Assembly (NCBI GenBank): GCA_934757155.1
Contig: CAKVLI010000004.1
Coordinates: 45,703-109,702, forward strand
Direction: 5' to 3'
DNA length: 64,000 nucleotides
Source: an uncultured Candidatus Melainabacteria bacterium
GTDB lineage: Bacteria > Cyanobacteriota > Vampirovibrionia > Gastranaerophilales > Gastranaerophilaceae
A model generated the notes under the pieces. The model was not told the DNA's origin and did no database searches. It was given only the letters and a program-made list of their open reading frames with translations. Of this stretch, positions 15,999 through 24,893 are shown piece by piece. The translations under genes were made by a program, and so were the position numbers. How positions within the stretch are numbered: the stretch's first letter is position 1; the number at the start of each line of letters is the position of its first letter.

Positions 15999-18059
15999 AT
16001 GAAAAATATAAAAGTTTTAGATTGTACATTGAGAGATGGTGGGTATATCAATGATTGGAATTTTGGAAAAAATGCCATTTTAGATATAAAGGAAGAACTT
16101 GAAAAAAGTAATACGGAGATAATCGAACTAGGTTTTATTCGTGATGAAGATAAAAATGAAGATAGAAGTATTTTTACTAGCATTGATGAGGTTAAAAAAT
16201 TAATTAAAAATAAACTTCCAAATAGAGAATATGCTATTATGACGGAGGTTTCAAATCCTTATCCGTTAGAAAAATTAGAACCTTATTCAGAAGGTGCTCC
16301 TGAAATTATTCGAGTAATTGTATGGAAACGCATGTTAAAAGAAGGTTACGAGTATTGTAAAGGTATTGTGGAAAAAGGTTATAAACTATGTGTGCAACCT
16401 GCCAGAGTCAGTCAATATTCTGATGAAGAATTTGTAGAGATGCTTAATTTATTTAGTTCGTTAAATCCTATGGCAATATATGTTGTTGATAGTTGGGGAA
16501 CAATGTATAAAGATGAGTTATTGCATTATCTAAAACTCGCAGATGAAAATTTAAAACCAGAAATTGCGGTAGGCTATCATGGACATAACAATTTAATGCA
16601 AGCATTTGAAGTTGCTTGTGCATTTTGTGAGCAAAATCTTGCTCGAGATTTAATTATAGATGCAAGTGTTTATGGTATAGGCAGAGGTGCAGGTAACTTA
16701 AATATTGAACTTTTTGCAAAATGGGCAAATGAAAAATTAGAGAAAAATTATGATATAAATACTTTTATAGCAATTTACGATAAATACATATTACAAATTT
16801 ATGAACAAGAAAAATGGGGATATTCAATTCCGTTTGAAATCACTGCAAAATATAATTGTAATCCTAATTATGCTAATTATTACGTAGAAAAAGGACTTTC
16901 ATGTGAAGAAATAGGAAAAAGTATTTCAGCTATACCTGCTCAAGAAAGAATAATTTTTAATCCGGAAATAGCGAAACAATATGCAAATACAAAAATATAT
17001 GATAATAAGCTTGCAATCGTCGTACCTACTAAAAATAGGGCAAATAGTATTATAGGTTTTTTAAATGACTATGTCATTGATTATTATAACAATAATATAG
17101 ATGTAATTATTTATGATTCAAGCGATAATGATAAAATAGAAAAAATCGTCAACAAATATAATGAAAAATATTCAAATATAAAATATAAAAGATATGAAGA
17201 TGATGTAAAAAGCAAAAGTATTGATAAAAAATACATTAGTATAATAGAAAAATATGCTGATCAATATAAGTATTTATGGATTACAAGAGATGGATTAGCA
17301 ATCAATATTTCTGAAATTCTTCCACAGATTAATAAATATCTAGATAACAATTATGAAGTAATTGTTTTAGATATTATGGAAAGAGATCTTAACAAAATCG
17401 GACAAAAAGAATATGATAGTATCACAGAATTATTTCAAGATTGCTTATTTCAAATGTCTGTTTTGGGTGCTACAATTGTAAGAAGTGATGTTTTAAAAAA
17501 TGTTATTGAACAAATTCCATTGGATGATGAAAAGAATTATGGAATGTATTGGCCTATAGCATACTTTGATTGCTATGCAAATACTGAAATAAAAGCAATT
17601 AAACTAATATTAACTTTGTGGCGTTCCAATTATTGCATAACTGGGGGCTCTTTCTGGCATAAGAATTTTTTATGGCAATTTGGAGAAAGATGGTATAAAT
17701 CAATAATGTTACTACCTGAAATTTATAATCCATATAAACCCAATGCTTTGAAATTTAAACTATCAGATTGTGAGCCGTTTTCTTTGTTATTTATATTAAA
17801 AGTAAAAAAACATAATCATTTAAGTATTCTTGAATTTTTTAAATACAAAACATACATAAAAGAAGTATGTGATATTTCATTATGGCAGATATTTTTAATA
17901 TTTTGTTTACCTTATTTTATACTAAGACCAATTCATAAAATACTATTAAAAAAACAAAAAATGTCCAAAAAAAAATTCTTAAACAATTTAGTAAATAAAT
18001 TTTTAAATGACGAAATAAAAGAAAAAGATATAATGGTTTTTATGAATAAATCTTTTTAA
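15999..18059 (+). CDS. Fusion of DRE-TIM aldolase and glycosyltransferase
   Basis: A 686-residue protein with two unrelated halves. Residues 1 to about 335 are a DRE-TIM metallolyase of the 4-hydroxy-2-oxovalerate-aldolase-like group: VLDCTLRDGGYINDW (catalytic Arg-Asp), VVDSWGTMY, the metal-binding VGYHGHNN, and IDASVYGIGRGAGN. From about residue 340 a GT-A-like glycosyltransferase begins (NKLAIVVPTKNRANSIIGFL, DVIIYDSSDND), running to a basic, hydrophobic C-terminus with FCLPYFILRPIHKILL. The acidic metal motif of the transferase is weak (ITRDGLAI), so its activity is uncertain. It abuts the ThDP enzyme gene with no spacing, suggesting the aldolase and ThDP enzyme act in sequence on the same precursor. 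Strongly AT-rich. Confidence 0.8.
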   Translation: MKNIKVLDCTLRDGGYINDWNFGKNAILDIKEELEKSNTEIIELGFIRDEDKNEDRSIFTSIDEVKKLIKNKLPNREYAIMTEVSNPYPLEKLEPYSEGAPEIIRVIVWKRMLKEGYEYCKGIVEKGYKLCVQPARVSQYSDEEFVEMLNLFSSLNPMAIYVVDSWGTMYKDELLHYLKLADENLKPEIAVGYHGHNNLMQAFEVACAFCEQNLARDLIIDASVYGIGRGAGNLNIELFAKWANEKLEKNYDINTFIAIYDKYILQIYEQEKWGYSIPFEITAKYNCNPNYANYYVEKGLSCEEIGKSISAIPAQERIIFNPEIAKQYANTKIYDNKLAIVVPTKNRANSIIGFLNDYVIDYYNNNIDVIIYDSSDNDKIEKIVNKYNEKYSNIKYKRYEDDVKSKSIDKKYISIIEKYADQYKYLWITRDGLAINISEILPQINKYLDNNYEVIVLDIMERDLNKIGQKEYDSITELFQDCLFQMSVLGATIVRSDVLKNVIEQIPLDDEKNYGMYWPIAYFDCYANTEIKAIKLILTLWRSNYCITGGSFWHKNFLWQFGERWYKSIMLLPEIYNPYKPNALKFKLSDCEPFSLLFILKVKKHNHLSILEFFKYKTYIKEVCDISLWQIFLIFCLPYFILRPIHKILLKKQKMSKKKFLNNLVNKFLNDEIKEKDIMVFMNKSF

Positions 18060-18069
18060 GGAGAAAACA

Positions 18070-18864
18070 ATGCAGCAAATAAGTAAAAATTTAAGGAAAG
18101 ATGCACTTTATCTTTCACACAAATGCAAGGATGGTAACTTGCAAAGTGTATTTTCTTGTCTTGATATTGTGTGGACGCTATATGATAAAATTATGAATTG
18201 GTCGCCTGAAAAAGCTGAAGATGACAACAGAGATTTTTTTATTATCTCAAAAGGCCAAGCAACTTTGGCATTATATCCTGTATTAATTGAAAAAAGATTT
18301 TTTAAAATGGAAAATGTTGCTTCTGAGATAGGGCAATTTAATAGCAGATATTGTATTCAAACGGATTTAACAAAATTTCAAGGCGGAATTGAAAACAATG
18401 CCGGCTCTCTTGGACATGGATTGCCTTTTGCAACAGGGATTGCAAATGCCAATAAAATAAAAAAATCTCCTTCCGAAGTTTATGTACTTTGTGGTGATGG
18501 CGAATTTTGCGAAGGCACAATGTGGGAATCTTGTATTTTTGCTTCTGCTAAAAAACTTGATAACTTAACTGTAATTATAGATGATAATAATTCTGTTGGT
18601 GCAATGGTTGATATGGGTGACATGAAGAAAAAGTTAGAAGCCTTCAATTTTGATGTTGAAGTTGTGAACGGACATGATATGGATGCTCTTGAGATAGTTT
18701 TTAAAAATTTGAGAAAAAAGAAAAACGGTAAACCAAAAGCTGTCATTGCAAAAACTATTAGAGGTTATGGCTCAAAAACAATGATTGAAAATGATATTTG
18801 GTTTCACAAAAGCCCGAATGAAGAAGAACTTGCGTTATTAACTAAGGAGGTTGATTTAGCATGA
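18070..18864 (+). CDS. Transketolase, N-terminal (ThDP-binding) subunit
   Basis: A 264-residue half-transketolase. Seen: SHKCKDGNLQSVFSCLDIVW, the GSLGHGLPFATGIA substrate-channel motif, and the ThDP-Mg motif GDGEFCEGTMWESCIFAS ending in DNNS. The second half is encoded by the next gene, overlapping by four bases (ATGA), so the enzyme is a split two-chain transketolase. These enzymes move a two-carbon ketol unit between sugars. Placement inside a surface-glycan operon, rather than with pentose phosphate genes, suggests a dedicated role in making or extending a sugar. Ribosome site AAGGAG. Confidence 0.9.
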   Translation: MQQISKNLRKDALYLSHKCKDGNLQSVFSCLDIVWTLYDKIMNWSPEKAEDDNRDFFIISKGQATLALYPVLIEKRFFKMENVASEIGQFNSRYCIQTDLTKFQGGIENNAGSLGHGLPFATGIANANKIKKSPSEVYVLCGDGEFCEGTMWESCIFASAKKLDNLTVIIDDNNSVGAMVDMGDMKKKLEAFNFDVEVVNGHDMDALEIVFKNLRKKKNGKPKAVIAKTIRGYGSKTMIENDIWFHKSPNEEELALLTKEVDLA

Positions 18865-19739
18865 GAAGAGCATTTTTAAGTAGAGTTGCAGATATGATAC
18901 GAAATGAAGCTGATACAACTTTTTTTACAGTTGATATAGGTATGTGGGCTATACGTGATGTATTAAAAGAATTCCCAGAAAGATGTACTAATGTTGGAAT
19001 TTATGAAGACGGTATGTTTTCTATTGCCGCAGGTATGGCACGCAGAGGGTTTGTTCCTACAATCTTTGGAATACAACCATACTTAATTGAAAGAACATTA
19101 GAACAAATAAAAATGGATTTAGCTTACCAAAAATTAGGGGTTAATGTTATAGGAACAGGTGCGGCGGTAGATTATCCAAAATATGGTTATTCTCACTATT
19201 GTGCAGAGGATGTTCATGTTATCAAAGCTGTTCCGGGGTGTGAATTTGTTGCTCCTGGAACTGCAAAACAGTTTATACAATTATTTAATCAATCATATAG
19301 AAACGGACACCCTACTTTCTTTAGGGTAAGCGATCATCCAAATACAGAATATGATCCTGATGTTGAATTTGGCAAAGCTACTGTTATTCAAGAGGGTAAA
19401 AAAGCAACAGTTATTGCAGTTTCGGTAATGCTTGATGATGTAATGAAAATATGTAAGGGGAAAGATGTTACCGTGCTTTATTACACAACTCTTGAACCGT
19501 TTGATAGAGAAACACTCTCAAAATACTACAATAACGGAAAAATCTTAATAGTTGAACCTGAATTTGAAGGTAGTTTATCTCATGATGTTATAAAGTCATT
19601 TAATGGTAAACCAGTTCAAATTGAAGAGGTTGCATTCCCTCGTGAAATTTTCAGAAATTATGGAACGTATGAAGAAAAAATGGAATATTATGGATTGACA
19701 ACAGAAAATATTGAAGAAAAATTGACAAAATTAAAATAA
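18861..19739 (+). CDS. Transketolase, C-terminal subunit
   Basis: A 292-residue partner of the preceding gene. It holds the pyrimidine-binding domain with the catalytic glutamate in GIYEDGMFSIAAGMARRGFVP, the ThDP-facing stretch GIQPYLIERTLEQIKMDLAY, and a C-terminal transketolase domain (KATVIAVSVMLDDVMKICKG to IEEKLTKL). Similar two-chain enzymes include 1-deoxyxylulose-synthase-like and sugar-cluster transketolases. The four-base overlap with the N-subunit gene indicates coupled, equimolar synthesis. Substrate unknown. Confidence 0.9.
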   Translation: MRRAFLSRVADMIRNEADTTFFTVDIGMWAIRDVLKEFPERCTNVGIYEDGMFSIAAGMARRGFVPTIFGIQPYLIERTLEQIKMDLAYQKLGVNVIGTGAAVDYPKYGYSHYCAEDVHVIKAVPGCEFVAPGTAKQFIQLFNQSYRNGHPTFFRVSDHPNTEYDPDVEFGKATVIQEGKKATVIAVSVMLDDVMKICKGKDVTVLYYTTLEPFDRETLSKYYNNGKILIVEPEFEGSLSHDVIKSFNGKPVQIEEVAFPREIFRNYGTYEEKMEYYGLTTENIEEKLTKLK

Positions 19740-19748
19740 GGAGAATAC

Positions 19749-20858
19749 ATGTTAAGTAAATTTTTTTTTATTGATAATACACAAACACATAAAATTTTGT
19801 GCGTGTGTGGTTTAAAATTTAAGTTTAGAAAAAAAAATGATTTAAAAAAAATAAATTCAAATAAATTACAAGATAGTGATTCTTGTTATATGTCAAAACA
19901 ATTAGAAAATAAAAATTTTATATTTAAATTTTATCCTTGTGAAGAAATTTTTCCTAAAAATTTTTACAATGATTTTATAACAGAAGATCTTACTGAAAAA
20001 TATATTAACTTAACTCGTGGTTTAGATGTGAAGAGTATAAAATTAATAAACAGAATTTTATATCGTATTATTTCATTTGCAAAATATAAAAAAACAGATT
20101 TTTTTGTTGAAGAAGAAGAATATAAAGAAATTATTGAAATGTTACACCCTGATATAATTTCTCCTGTTTCTTTAGGTAATGGTTATAACGCAGTAAATGG
20201 ATATTGTCTTTCTGGAACTATTAACTGTGGTGCTGGAGTTATTTGTAAACATTTTGTAAATGATTTTTTGAATAAAAATAAAATTTTAAATGGTAATATC
20301 ATTGATGCCGGAGCTTATATAGGTGATAGCGCAATTGTTTTATCTGATTATACCAATTTTAAAGTTTATGCTTTTGAACCAGAGAATTCTAATTTTGAAA
20401 ATTTAAAACGTAGTATTGCTATAAATAAATTAGAGAATAAGATAATTCCTGTTAATAGTGGTATATCAGATGTAGAAACAGAAATGGTTATAACAATACC
20501 AGCAGGTAGTGAGATTGGGGCATATATCGAACAAAAAGATAATATGCAAGATTTAGAAAAAAAACAAATTGTTAAAACAATATGTATAGATAAATACGTG
20601 TCGGAAAATGAAATAAAAGTCGGTTTAATTAAAACTGATGTAGAAGGCTTTGAACAATGTCTCTTAAAAGGAGCTTATGAAACAATAAAACGTGATAAAC
20701 CTTCCTTAATTATCAGTACATATCATAACTTTGATGATTTTTGGAATATTAAGCCATTAATAGAAGATTGGAATTTAGGTTACACATTTAAATTTAGAAA
20801 ACCTTCGACATTAGATTTCTGTGGGGATTTGTGTTTATTAGCAGAAGTTCTAGAATAG
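19749..20858 (+). CDS. FkbM family methyltransferase
   Basis: A 369-residue SAM-dependent methyltransferase, likely methylating a hydroxyl of the glycan. The SAM-binding motif is NIIDAGAYIGDSAIVL with acidic motif VYAFEPENSNFENLKRS, and the FkbM signature follows as LIKTDVEGFEQCLLKGA. Residues 1-200 are an AT-rich, poorly recognised N-terminal region that starts with HKILCVCGLKFKFRKK, a lysine-flanked glycine motif resembling the C-terminal tails of two glycosyltransferases in this operon. Ribosome site AAGGAG. Substrate unknown. Confidence 0.85.
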   Translation: MLSKFFFIDNTQTHKILCVCGLKFKFRKKNDLKKINSNKLQDSDSCYMSKQLENKNFIFKFYPCEEIFPKNFYNDFITEDLTEKYINLTRGLDVKSIKLINRILYRIISFAKYKKTDFFVEEEEYKEIIEMLHPDIISPVSLGNGYNAVNGYCLSGTINCGAGVICKHFVNDFLNKNKILNGNIIDAGAYIGDSAIVLSDYTNFKVYAFEPENSNFENLKRSIAINKLENKIIPVNSGISDVETEMVITIPAGSEIGAYIEQKDNMQDLEKKQIVKTICIDKYVSENEIKVGLIKTDVEGFEQCLLKGAYETIKRDKPSLIISTYHNFDDFWNIKPLIEDWNLGYTFKFRKPSTLDFCGDLCLLAEVLE

Positions 20859-20867
20859 GAGATAAAA

Positions 20868-21608
20868 ATGAAAAGATTTGAAGATAAAGTAGCAATTGTA
20901 ACCGGCGCAACTTCAGGAATTGGTGAAAGCACCGCAAAAGCATTTGCAAAAGAAGGTGCAAGTGTAGTTCTTGTCGGTCGTAACATAGAAAAAGGAAAAA
21001 ATATTGAACAAGAAATTATTTCAACAGGTGCAAAAGCAACTTTTATTCAATGTAATGTTTCAAACTCCGAAGAAGTTCAAAAAATGGTAGAAAAAGCCGT
21101 TGAAACTTTCGGAAAAATTGATATTTTGTTTAACAATGCAGGGGTAATGCTGCAATCTATGGAAATCGAGAAAATGCCATTGGAAGATTGGCAAAAGACG
21201 ATGGATATAAACCTAACCGGAACATTTCTTGTTTCAAAATATGCTAAACCATACATTGTTAAAGAAAAAGGGAATATAATAAATAATGCTTCTATTGCAG
21301 GGTTGCAACATTATGCAGCAGGAAGATCTTACGCATATAGTGCAAGTAAAGCGGCAGTGATACAGTTCTCTCACCAGATGGCAAAAAATTATGGAGAGGA
21401 AGGTGTCCGAGTAAATTGTATATGTCCAGGAATTGTAGATACTCCTATTTTAGGTGATAGGGATAGAAGCGCTTATGCAGAAAGAGTTCCTCTTAAACGT
21501 CTTGCAAAACCAGAGGATATAGCGAAGGTTGTAATGTTTTTAGCATCCGAAGAAGCAAATTATTTAACAGGCGTAGTATTGCCAATTGATGGTGGGGTAA
21601 GTTTATAA
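20868..21608 (+). CDS. Short-chain dehydrogenase/reductase
   Basis: A 246-residue classical SDR. Seen: cofactor-binding VAIVTGATSGIGEST, NNAG in ILFNNAGVMLQ, catalytic Ser in NNASIAGL, Tyr-x3-Lys as YAYSASKAAVIQF, and the C-terminal GVVLPIDGGVSL. Sequence alone cannot separate 3-oxoacyl-ACP reductase from sugar dehydrogenase types. In this operon, reduction of a keto group on the nucleotide sugar (comparable to the reductase step after YerE in yersiniose synthesis) is the most coherent role, but this is inference. Ribosome site TAGGAG. Confidence 0.85.
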   Translation: MKRFEDKVAIVTGATSGIGESTAKAFAKEGASVVLVGRNIEKGKNIEQEIISTGAKATFIQCNVSNSEEVQKMVEKAVETFGKIDILFNNAGVMLQSMEIEKMPLEDWQKTMDINLTGTFLVSKYAKPYIVKEKGNIINNASIAGLQHYAAGRSYAYSASKAAVIQFSHQMAKNYGEEGVRVNCICPGIVDTPILGDRDRSAYAERVPLKRLAKPEDIAKVVMFLASEEANYLTGVVLPIDGGVSL

Positions 21609-21648
21609 TTATTTATTAAATTTAAAATAAGCAGAAAGGATAGGTAAA

Positions 21649-23427
21649 GTGAAAAGCGTTAATGATTTTTGGAATAATCAACGTTTTTACATAAATTACA
21701 GTAGAATGTGGCCATACGTTAAACCAGTTTGGTTTAGGGCATTATGTTCAATGCTTATTTGTATTCCAATCGGTTCGCTTGATGCGGTCATTGCTCTTGC
21801 TCTAAAACCATATATGGACTTAGTAATGGTTGAAAAATCTATTACTTCACCTTGGTATATTCCATTGGGAATTGTGGCATTTACATCAATTCAAGGGGGA
21901 TTGAAATACTTATCATCATATCTTTCAACTTGGGTTGGTGGAAGAATTACTAATGGATTAAAGTTTGATATGTTTAAGAAACTTTTGACTTTACCTACAT
22001 CTTTTTATGATAAAAGAAACTCCGGAGATGTAGTATTCCAATTTAATAATCAGGCAGATATAGCATGTAATGGATTACTAGATAATTTGAGTGTATTTAC
22101 CCAGAGAATTTTCTCATCAATTTCTTTAGTTTGTGTTTTATTTTATAACTCTTGGCAATTAGCATTAATCGCCGTTGTCGTATTAGGCTGTGCGTTTGCA
22201 CCTGTTGCTAAACTTCAAAAACGCATCAAATCAGTTATGGAAAAAACAGTTTTTGCTGATGCTTCTATTATTACGGAATATAATGAAGTTTTTGCAGGAA
22301 ATAAAACAATTACTTCATACAATTTGCAAGGACATGAAACAAATAAATTTCATGAAATTCTTAAAAATATTTTCACACTAAGAATTAAAATGGTGCAAAA
22401 AACACAATGGTTGTCCCCAATGATGCACGTAATTGTGTCTATTGGTATTGCTGCAGCGATTGGTTATGGCTCTCATTTAATTATGTCAAATCAAATTACA
22501 AGTGGTAATTTTGTTTCATTTATTACCGCATTAATTTTACTTTATACTCCTGTGAAAAATATTGGTAACAACTTAAATGCTGTACAGTTCTCATTCTTCT
22601 CAATAGAAAAAATATTTGAAGTTTTGGATTCTGTACCTTCAATTAGAGATTGTGAAAATCCAATAACATTAGGAAGAGAACATAGTGCTATTCAATTTAA
22701 AGATGTGAATTTTGAATATGTAGAAAATGTTCCTGTTCTAAAAAATATAAACTTAGATATAAAATGTGGAGACACAATCGCATTTGTAGGAAATTCCGGA
22801 GGTGGAAAAACTACGATAGTAAATTTGTTACCTCGTTTTTATGATGTTAAATCCGGTTCGATAACAATAGACAATATAGATATTAGAAAATATTCACTAG
22901 AATCACTAAGACAAAATATTGCAGTCGTTTTTCAAGATAACTTTCTATTTTCAGGAACAATTAGAGAAAACATTTTACTTGGCAATGAAGCTGCAACTGA
23001 AGAACAAATTAATCAAGCAGTAAAAATGGCATATCTAGATGATTTTATAGCAACACTTCAAGGCGGTTTAAATACCGTAATTGGAGAAAGAGGTGTTTTG
23101 TTATCAGGTGGTCAGAAGCAACGTGTAGCAATCGCTAGAGCATTTTTAAAAAATGCTCCGATATTAATTCTTGATGAGGCAACATCTGCCTTAGATAACA
23201 AAGCGGAAGCTGTTGTTCAAAAGGCAATTGATAATTTAATGCAAGATAAAACGGTATTCGTAATTGCTCATAGATTATCAACAATCCAAAATGCAGATAA
23301 CATTGTCGTAATTAATCAAGGTGAGATTGTAGAAAAAGGTACTCATGAGCAGTTATTACAAATAAAAAATGGTGCATATAAAGCTCTTTATGAAATGCAA
23401 TTTAAACATCAAGAACAAACTGTCTAA
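21649..23427 (+). CDS. ABC transporter, fused membrane and ATPase domains (glycolipid exporter/flippase type)
   Basis: A 592-residue half-transporter of the MsbA/PglK type, working as a homodimer in the inner membrane. The membrane domain (about 1-330) is followed by the nucleotide-binding domain: Walker A GNSGGGKTT, Q-loop FQDNFLFSG, signature LLSGGQKQR, Walker B ILILDEATSALD, H-loop AHRLS. As the last gene of the glycan operon, and with no wzx or wzm/wzt visible, it is the best candidate for flipping the lipid-linked glycan. Starts with GTG at 21649 behind GAAAGGATAGG. No terminator was found after it; decayed sequence follows. Confidence 0.92.
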   Translation: MKSVNDFWNNQRFYINYSRMWPYVKPVWFRALCSMLICIPIGSLDAVIALALKPYMDLVMVEKSITSPWYIPLGIVAFTSIQGGLKYLSSYLSTWVGGRITNGLKFDMFKKLLTLPTSFYDKRNSGDVVFQFNNQADIACNGLLDNLSVFTQRIFSSISLVCVLFYNSWQLALIAVVVLGCAFAPVAKLQKRIKSVMEKTVFADASIITEYNEVFAGNKTITSYNLQGHETNKFHEILKNIFTLRIKMVQKTQWLSPMMHVIVSIGIAAAIGYGSHLIMSNQITSGNFVSFITALILLYTPVKNIGNNLNAVQFSFFSIEKIFEVLDSVPSIRDCENPITLGREHSAIQFKDVNFEYVENVPVLKNINLDIKCGDTIAFVGNSGGGKTTIVNLLPRFYDVKSGSITIDNIDIRKYSLESLRQNIAVVFQDNFLFSGTIRENILLGNEAATEEQINQAVKMAYLDDFIATLQGGLNTVIGERGVLLSGGQKQRVAIARAFLKNAPILILDEATSALDNKAEAVVQKAIDNLMQDKTVFVIAHRLSTIQNADNIVVINQGEIVEKGTHEQLLQIKNGAYKALYEMQFKHQEQTV

Positions 23428-23441
23428 AACAAACAAATTAA

Positions 23442-23696
23442 ATTAAAAAATATGTACCAATAATATCAACCGCACTATATTTTCTATTTAGAATATGGAA
23501 AATTTTTGTCTATTTTAAAAGTGAAAACTATCCTGCAAATGATGAACGAGCTATTTTTGCTCTTTGGCATCACAACCAATTAAGGATTAATAAAATAGTT
23601 TTATTTCACCTTGTCGAAAAACCTTGTGTTAATTTGTATAAAAAACAATTAAAAATCGACAAAGACGTCCTCGGGGGGGGTAAAATCCTTTACTAA
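23442..23696 (+). pseudogene. Gene remnant, possibly DUF374/lysophospholipid acyltransferase-like
   Basis: An open frame without any start codon at its beginning encodes VPIISTALYFLFRIWKIF, then a stretch with ENYPANDERAIFALWHHNQL, after which similarity stops. The FALWH-x-x-Q block following a hydrophobic lead resembles the start of LpxL-like DUF374 acyltransferases, which modify lipid A-type lipids. Upstream stop codons and the abrupt end show it is a fragment. An 8-G run at 23673-23680 near its end changes the downstream frame. Family assignment is from a single motif and is tentative. Confidence 0.4.
23673..23680 (+). repeat. Poly-G tract (8 G)
   Basis: Eight consecutive G residues in AT-rich surroundings. 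Tracts like this are slippage-prone. With one G fewer the frame of the gene remnant would run on through CTTGTTTGC to a TAA at 23718-23720 instead of stopping at 23696. Confidence 0.7.
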
Positions 23697-23751
23697 AGTG
23701 GCTTTCGCCCTTGTTTGCTAAAAAATCGACACTCACAAAGACAATATTCCA

Positions 23752-23859
23752 ATGCAAAAAACAATCCTAAAAAACAGATCTGTATACTGCGGAATAATCA
23801 AAAAGCCCGACGGAACCGAACGTTTGGCATATCAGAGCATCCAAAAATCAAATATTTAG
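23752..23859 (+). pseudogene. 35-codon ORF, probable C-terminal gene fragment
   Basis: Begins ATG (MQKTILKNRSVYCGIIKKPD) and ends in QSIQKSNI, overlapping the tail of the convergent family 9 glycosyltransferase by 12 bases. Codon usage looks protein-like and the frame reads a few residues further upstream of the ATG to a stop. No ribosome site. I do not recognise it; it may be the tail of a deleted gene. Confidence 0.25.
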
Positions 23860-24840
23860 ACTATTTATAGTATCAATAACCTGCTGTGGTTTGATTGCTA
23901 CCATACACTCCGAATCTTTGTTTTTACAACGATATTTTCTGCCGTATGCGAACGTACAAGGTGAACATTCAAAGTTCTTTGTCAAAACAATACAATTCTC
24001 ATTTCTGGGTTTCCAACGAACCAAAGAAGTCGGTCCGTTCAACAAAATTGAAGATTTCTTCAAGGCTGCTGCAGCATGAATTAAGCCGGAATCTATACCT
24101 AAAAACAAATCTACGTAATTTATCAAACACATTGATTCTGCTATCGAAAGTTTCCCGCAAAGATTAATAATATTGGTCTCATCACCCAATTTTTCTAATA
24201 TCCGATTATAGTTCTCTTTATCACCATTTCCGCCTGCAAATATAACTTCACACTGCAAAGTATTCTTCAAATATTTGATAACTTTGACCCAATAATCAAT
24301 AACCCAATTTTTAGAACTGAACCTGCTGAATGCCTGAATAAATACTCGTTTCTTGTGTGTCTTGGGTAAGTAAACGCTCATTTTGGATTTCAACGCATCG
24401 TCAAAAAATATCTCCGTATCTGTATTATTTATCGGAATATTCATCGCTCGAAGCAAATCAAGATAAAAGTCAATTTCGTGTTTATCATTTTTATAAGGAG
24501 CTTTTGCTGTAAGAGCAAAATTGCGCATAACATCAAAACCGATACGATTTTTTACTCCGGCTAAAAAAGCGACTTTTGAAAAAAAGTTATCATTCTTTAG
24601 AAAGAATACCGTGTCATATTTTCTAAACAGCTTTATATACCCAAACAAATTGCTCAGTTTGCCTTCTACAGGTATTAAATTATCCACATTAGGATTGCTT
24701 TCCATTACAGGTGCGGAAATTTTATCCACAAGCGCATCTATTTGCGCATTTGGCAAAGCATTTCTCAATTCTCTAAAAAATGCACTCGCAAAAATCGTAT
24801 CACCTATCGTACCATATCTGATAACAAGAATCTTTTTCAA
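23848..24840 (-). CDS. Family 9 glycosyltransferase (heptosyltransferase-like)
   Basis: A 330-residue GT-B enzyme of the ADP-heptose:LPS heptosyltransferase family. Seen: KKILVIRYGTIGDTIFASAF at the N-terminus, NRIGFDVMRNF, VIFAGGNGDKENY, and the C-terminal donor-site region LFLGIDSGLIHAAAALKKSS. The four cysteines near the C-terminus (CSPCTFAYGRKYRCKNKDSEC) are seen in a subset of this family. It likely adds a core sugar to the outer-membrane lipid. Start is TTG at 24840 behind GAGAGGA; a TATAAT with TG extension lies upstream at about 24863-24871. It runs opposite to the large operon. Confidence 0.9.
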   Translation of the reverse strand: MKKILVIRYGTIGDTIFASAFFRELRNALPNAQIDALVDKISAPVMESNPNVDNLIPVEGKLSNLFGYIKLFRKYDTVFFLKNDNFFSKVAFLAGVKNRIGFDVMRNFALTAKAPYKNDKHEIDFYLDLLRAMNIPINNTDTEIFFDDALKSKMSVYLPKTHKKRVFIQAFSRFSSKNWVIDYWVKVIKYLKNTLQCEVIFAGGNGDKENYNRILEKLGDETNIINLCGKLSIAESMCLINYVDLFLGIDSGLIHAAAALKKSSILLNGPTSLVRWKPRNENCIVLTKNFECSPCTFAYGRKYRCKNKDSECMVAIKPQQVIDTINSLNI

Positions 24841-24893
24841 AGTATCTTTTTCCTCTCGTTTGATTATATCACAACAAACTCTTGTTACCTCAA

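Noticed and set aside
21649..23427. ABC transporter as a drug or bacteriocin exporter
   Set aside because: No peptidase domain or precursor peptide is nearby, and it is the last gene of the glycan operon, so glycolipid export fits better.
7024..23427. Whole region as a prophage or integrative element
   Set aside because: No integrase, transposase, attachment repeats or structural phage genes are visible; content is entirely glycan biosynthesis.
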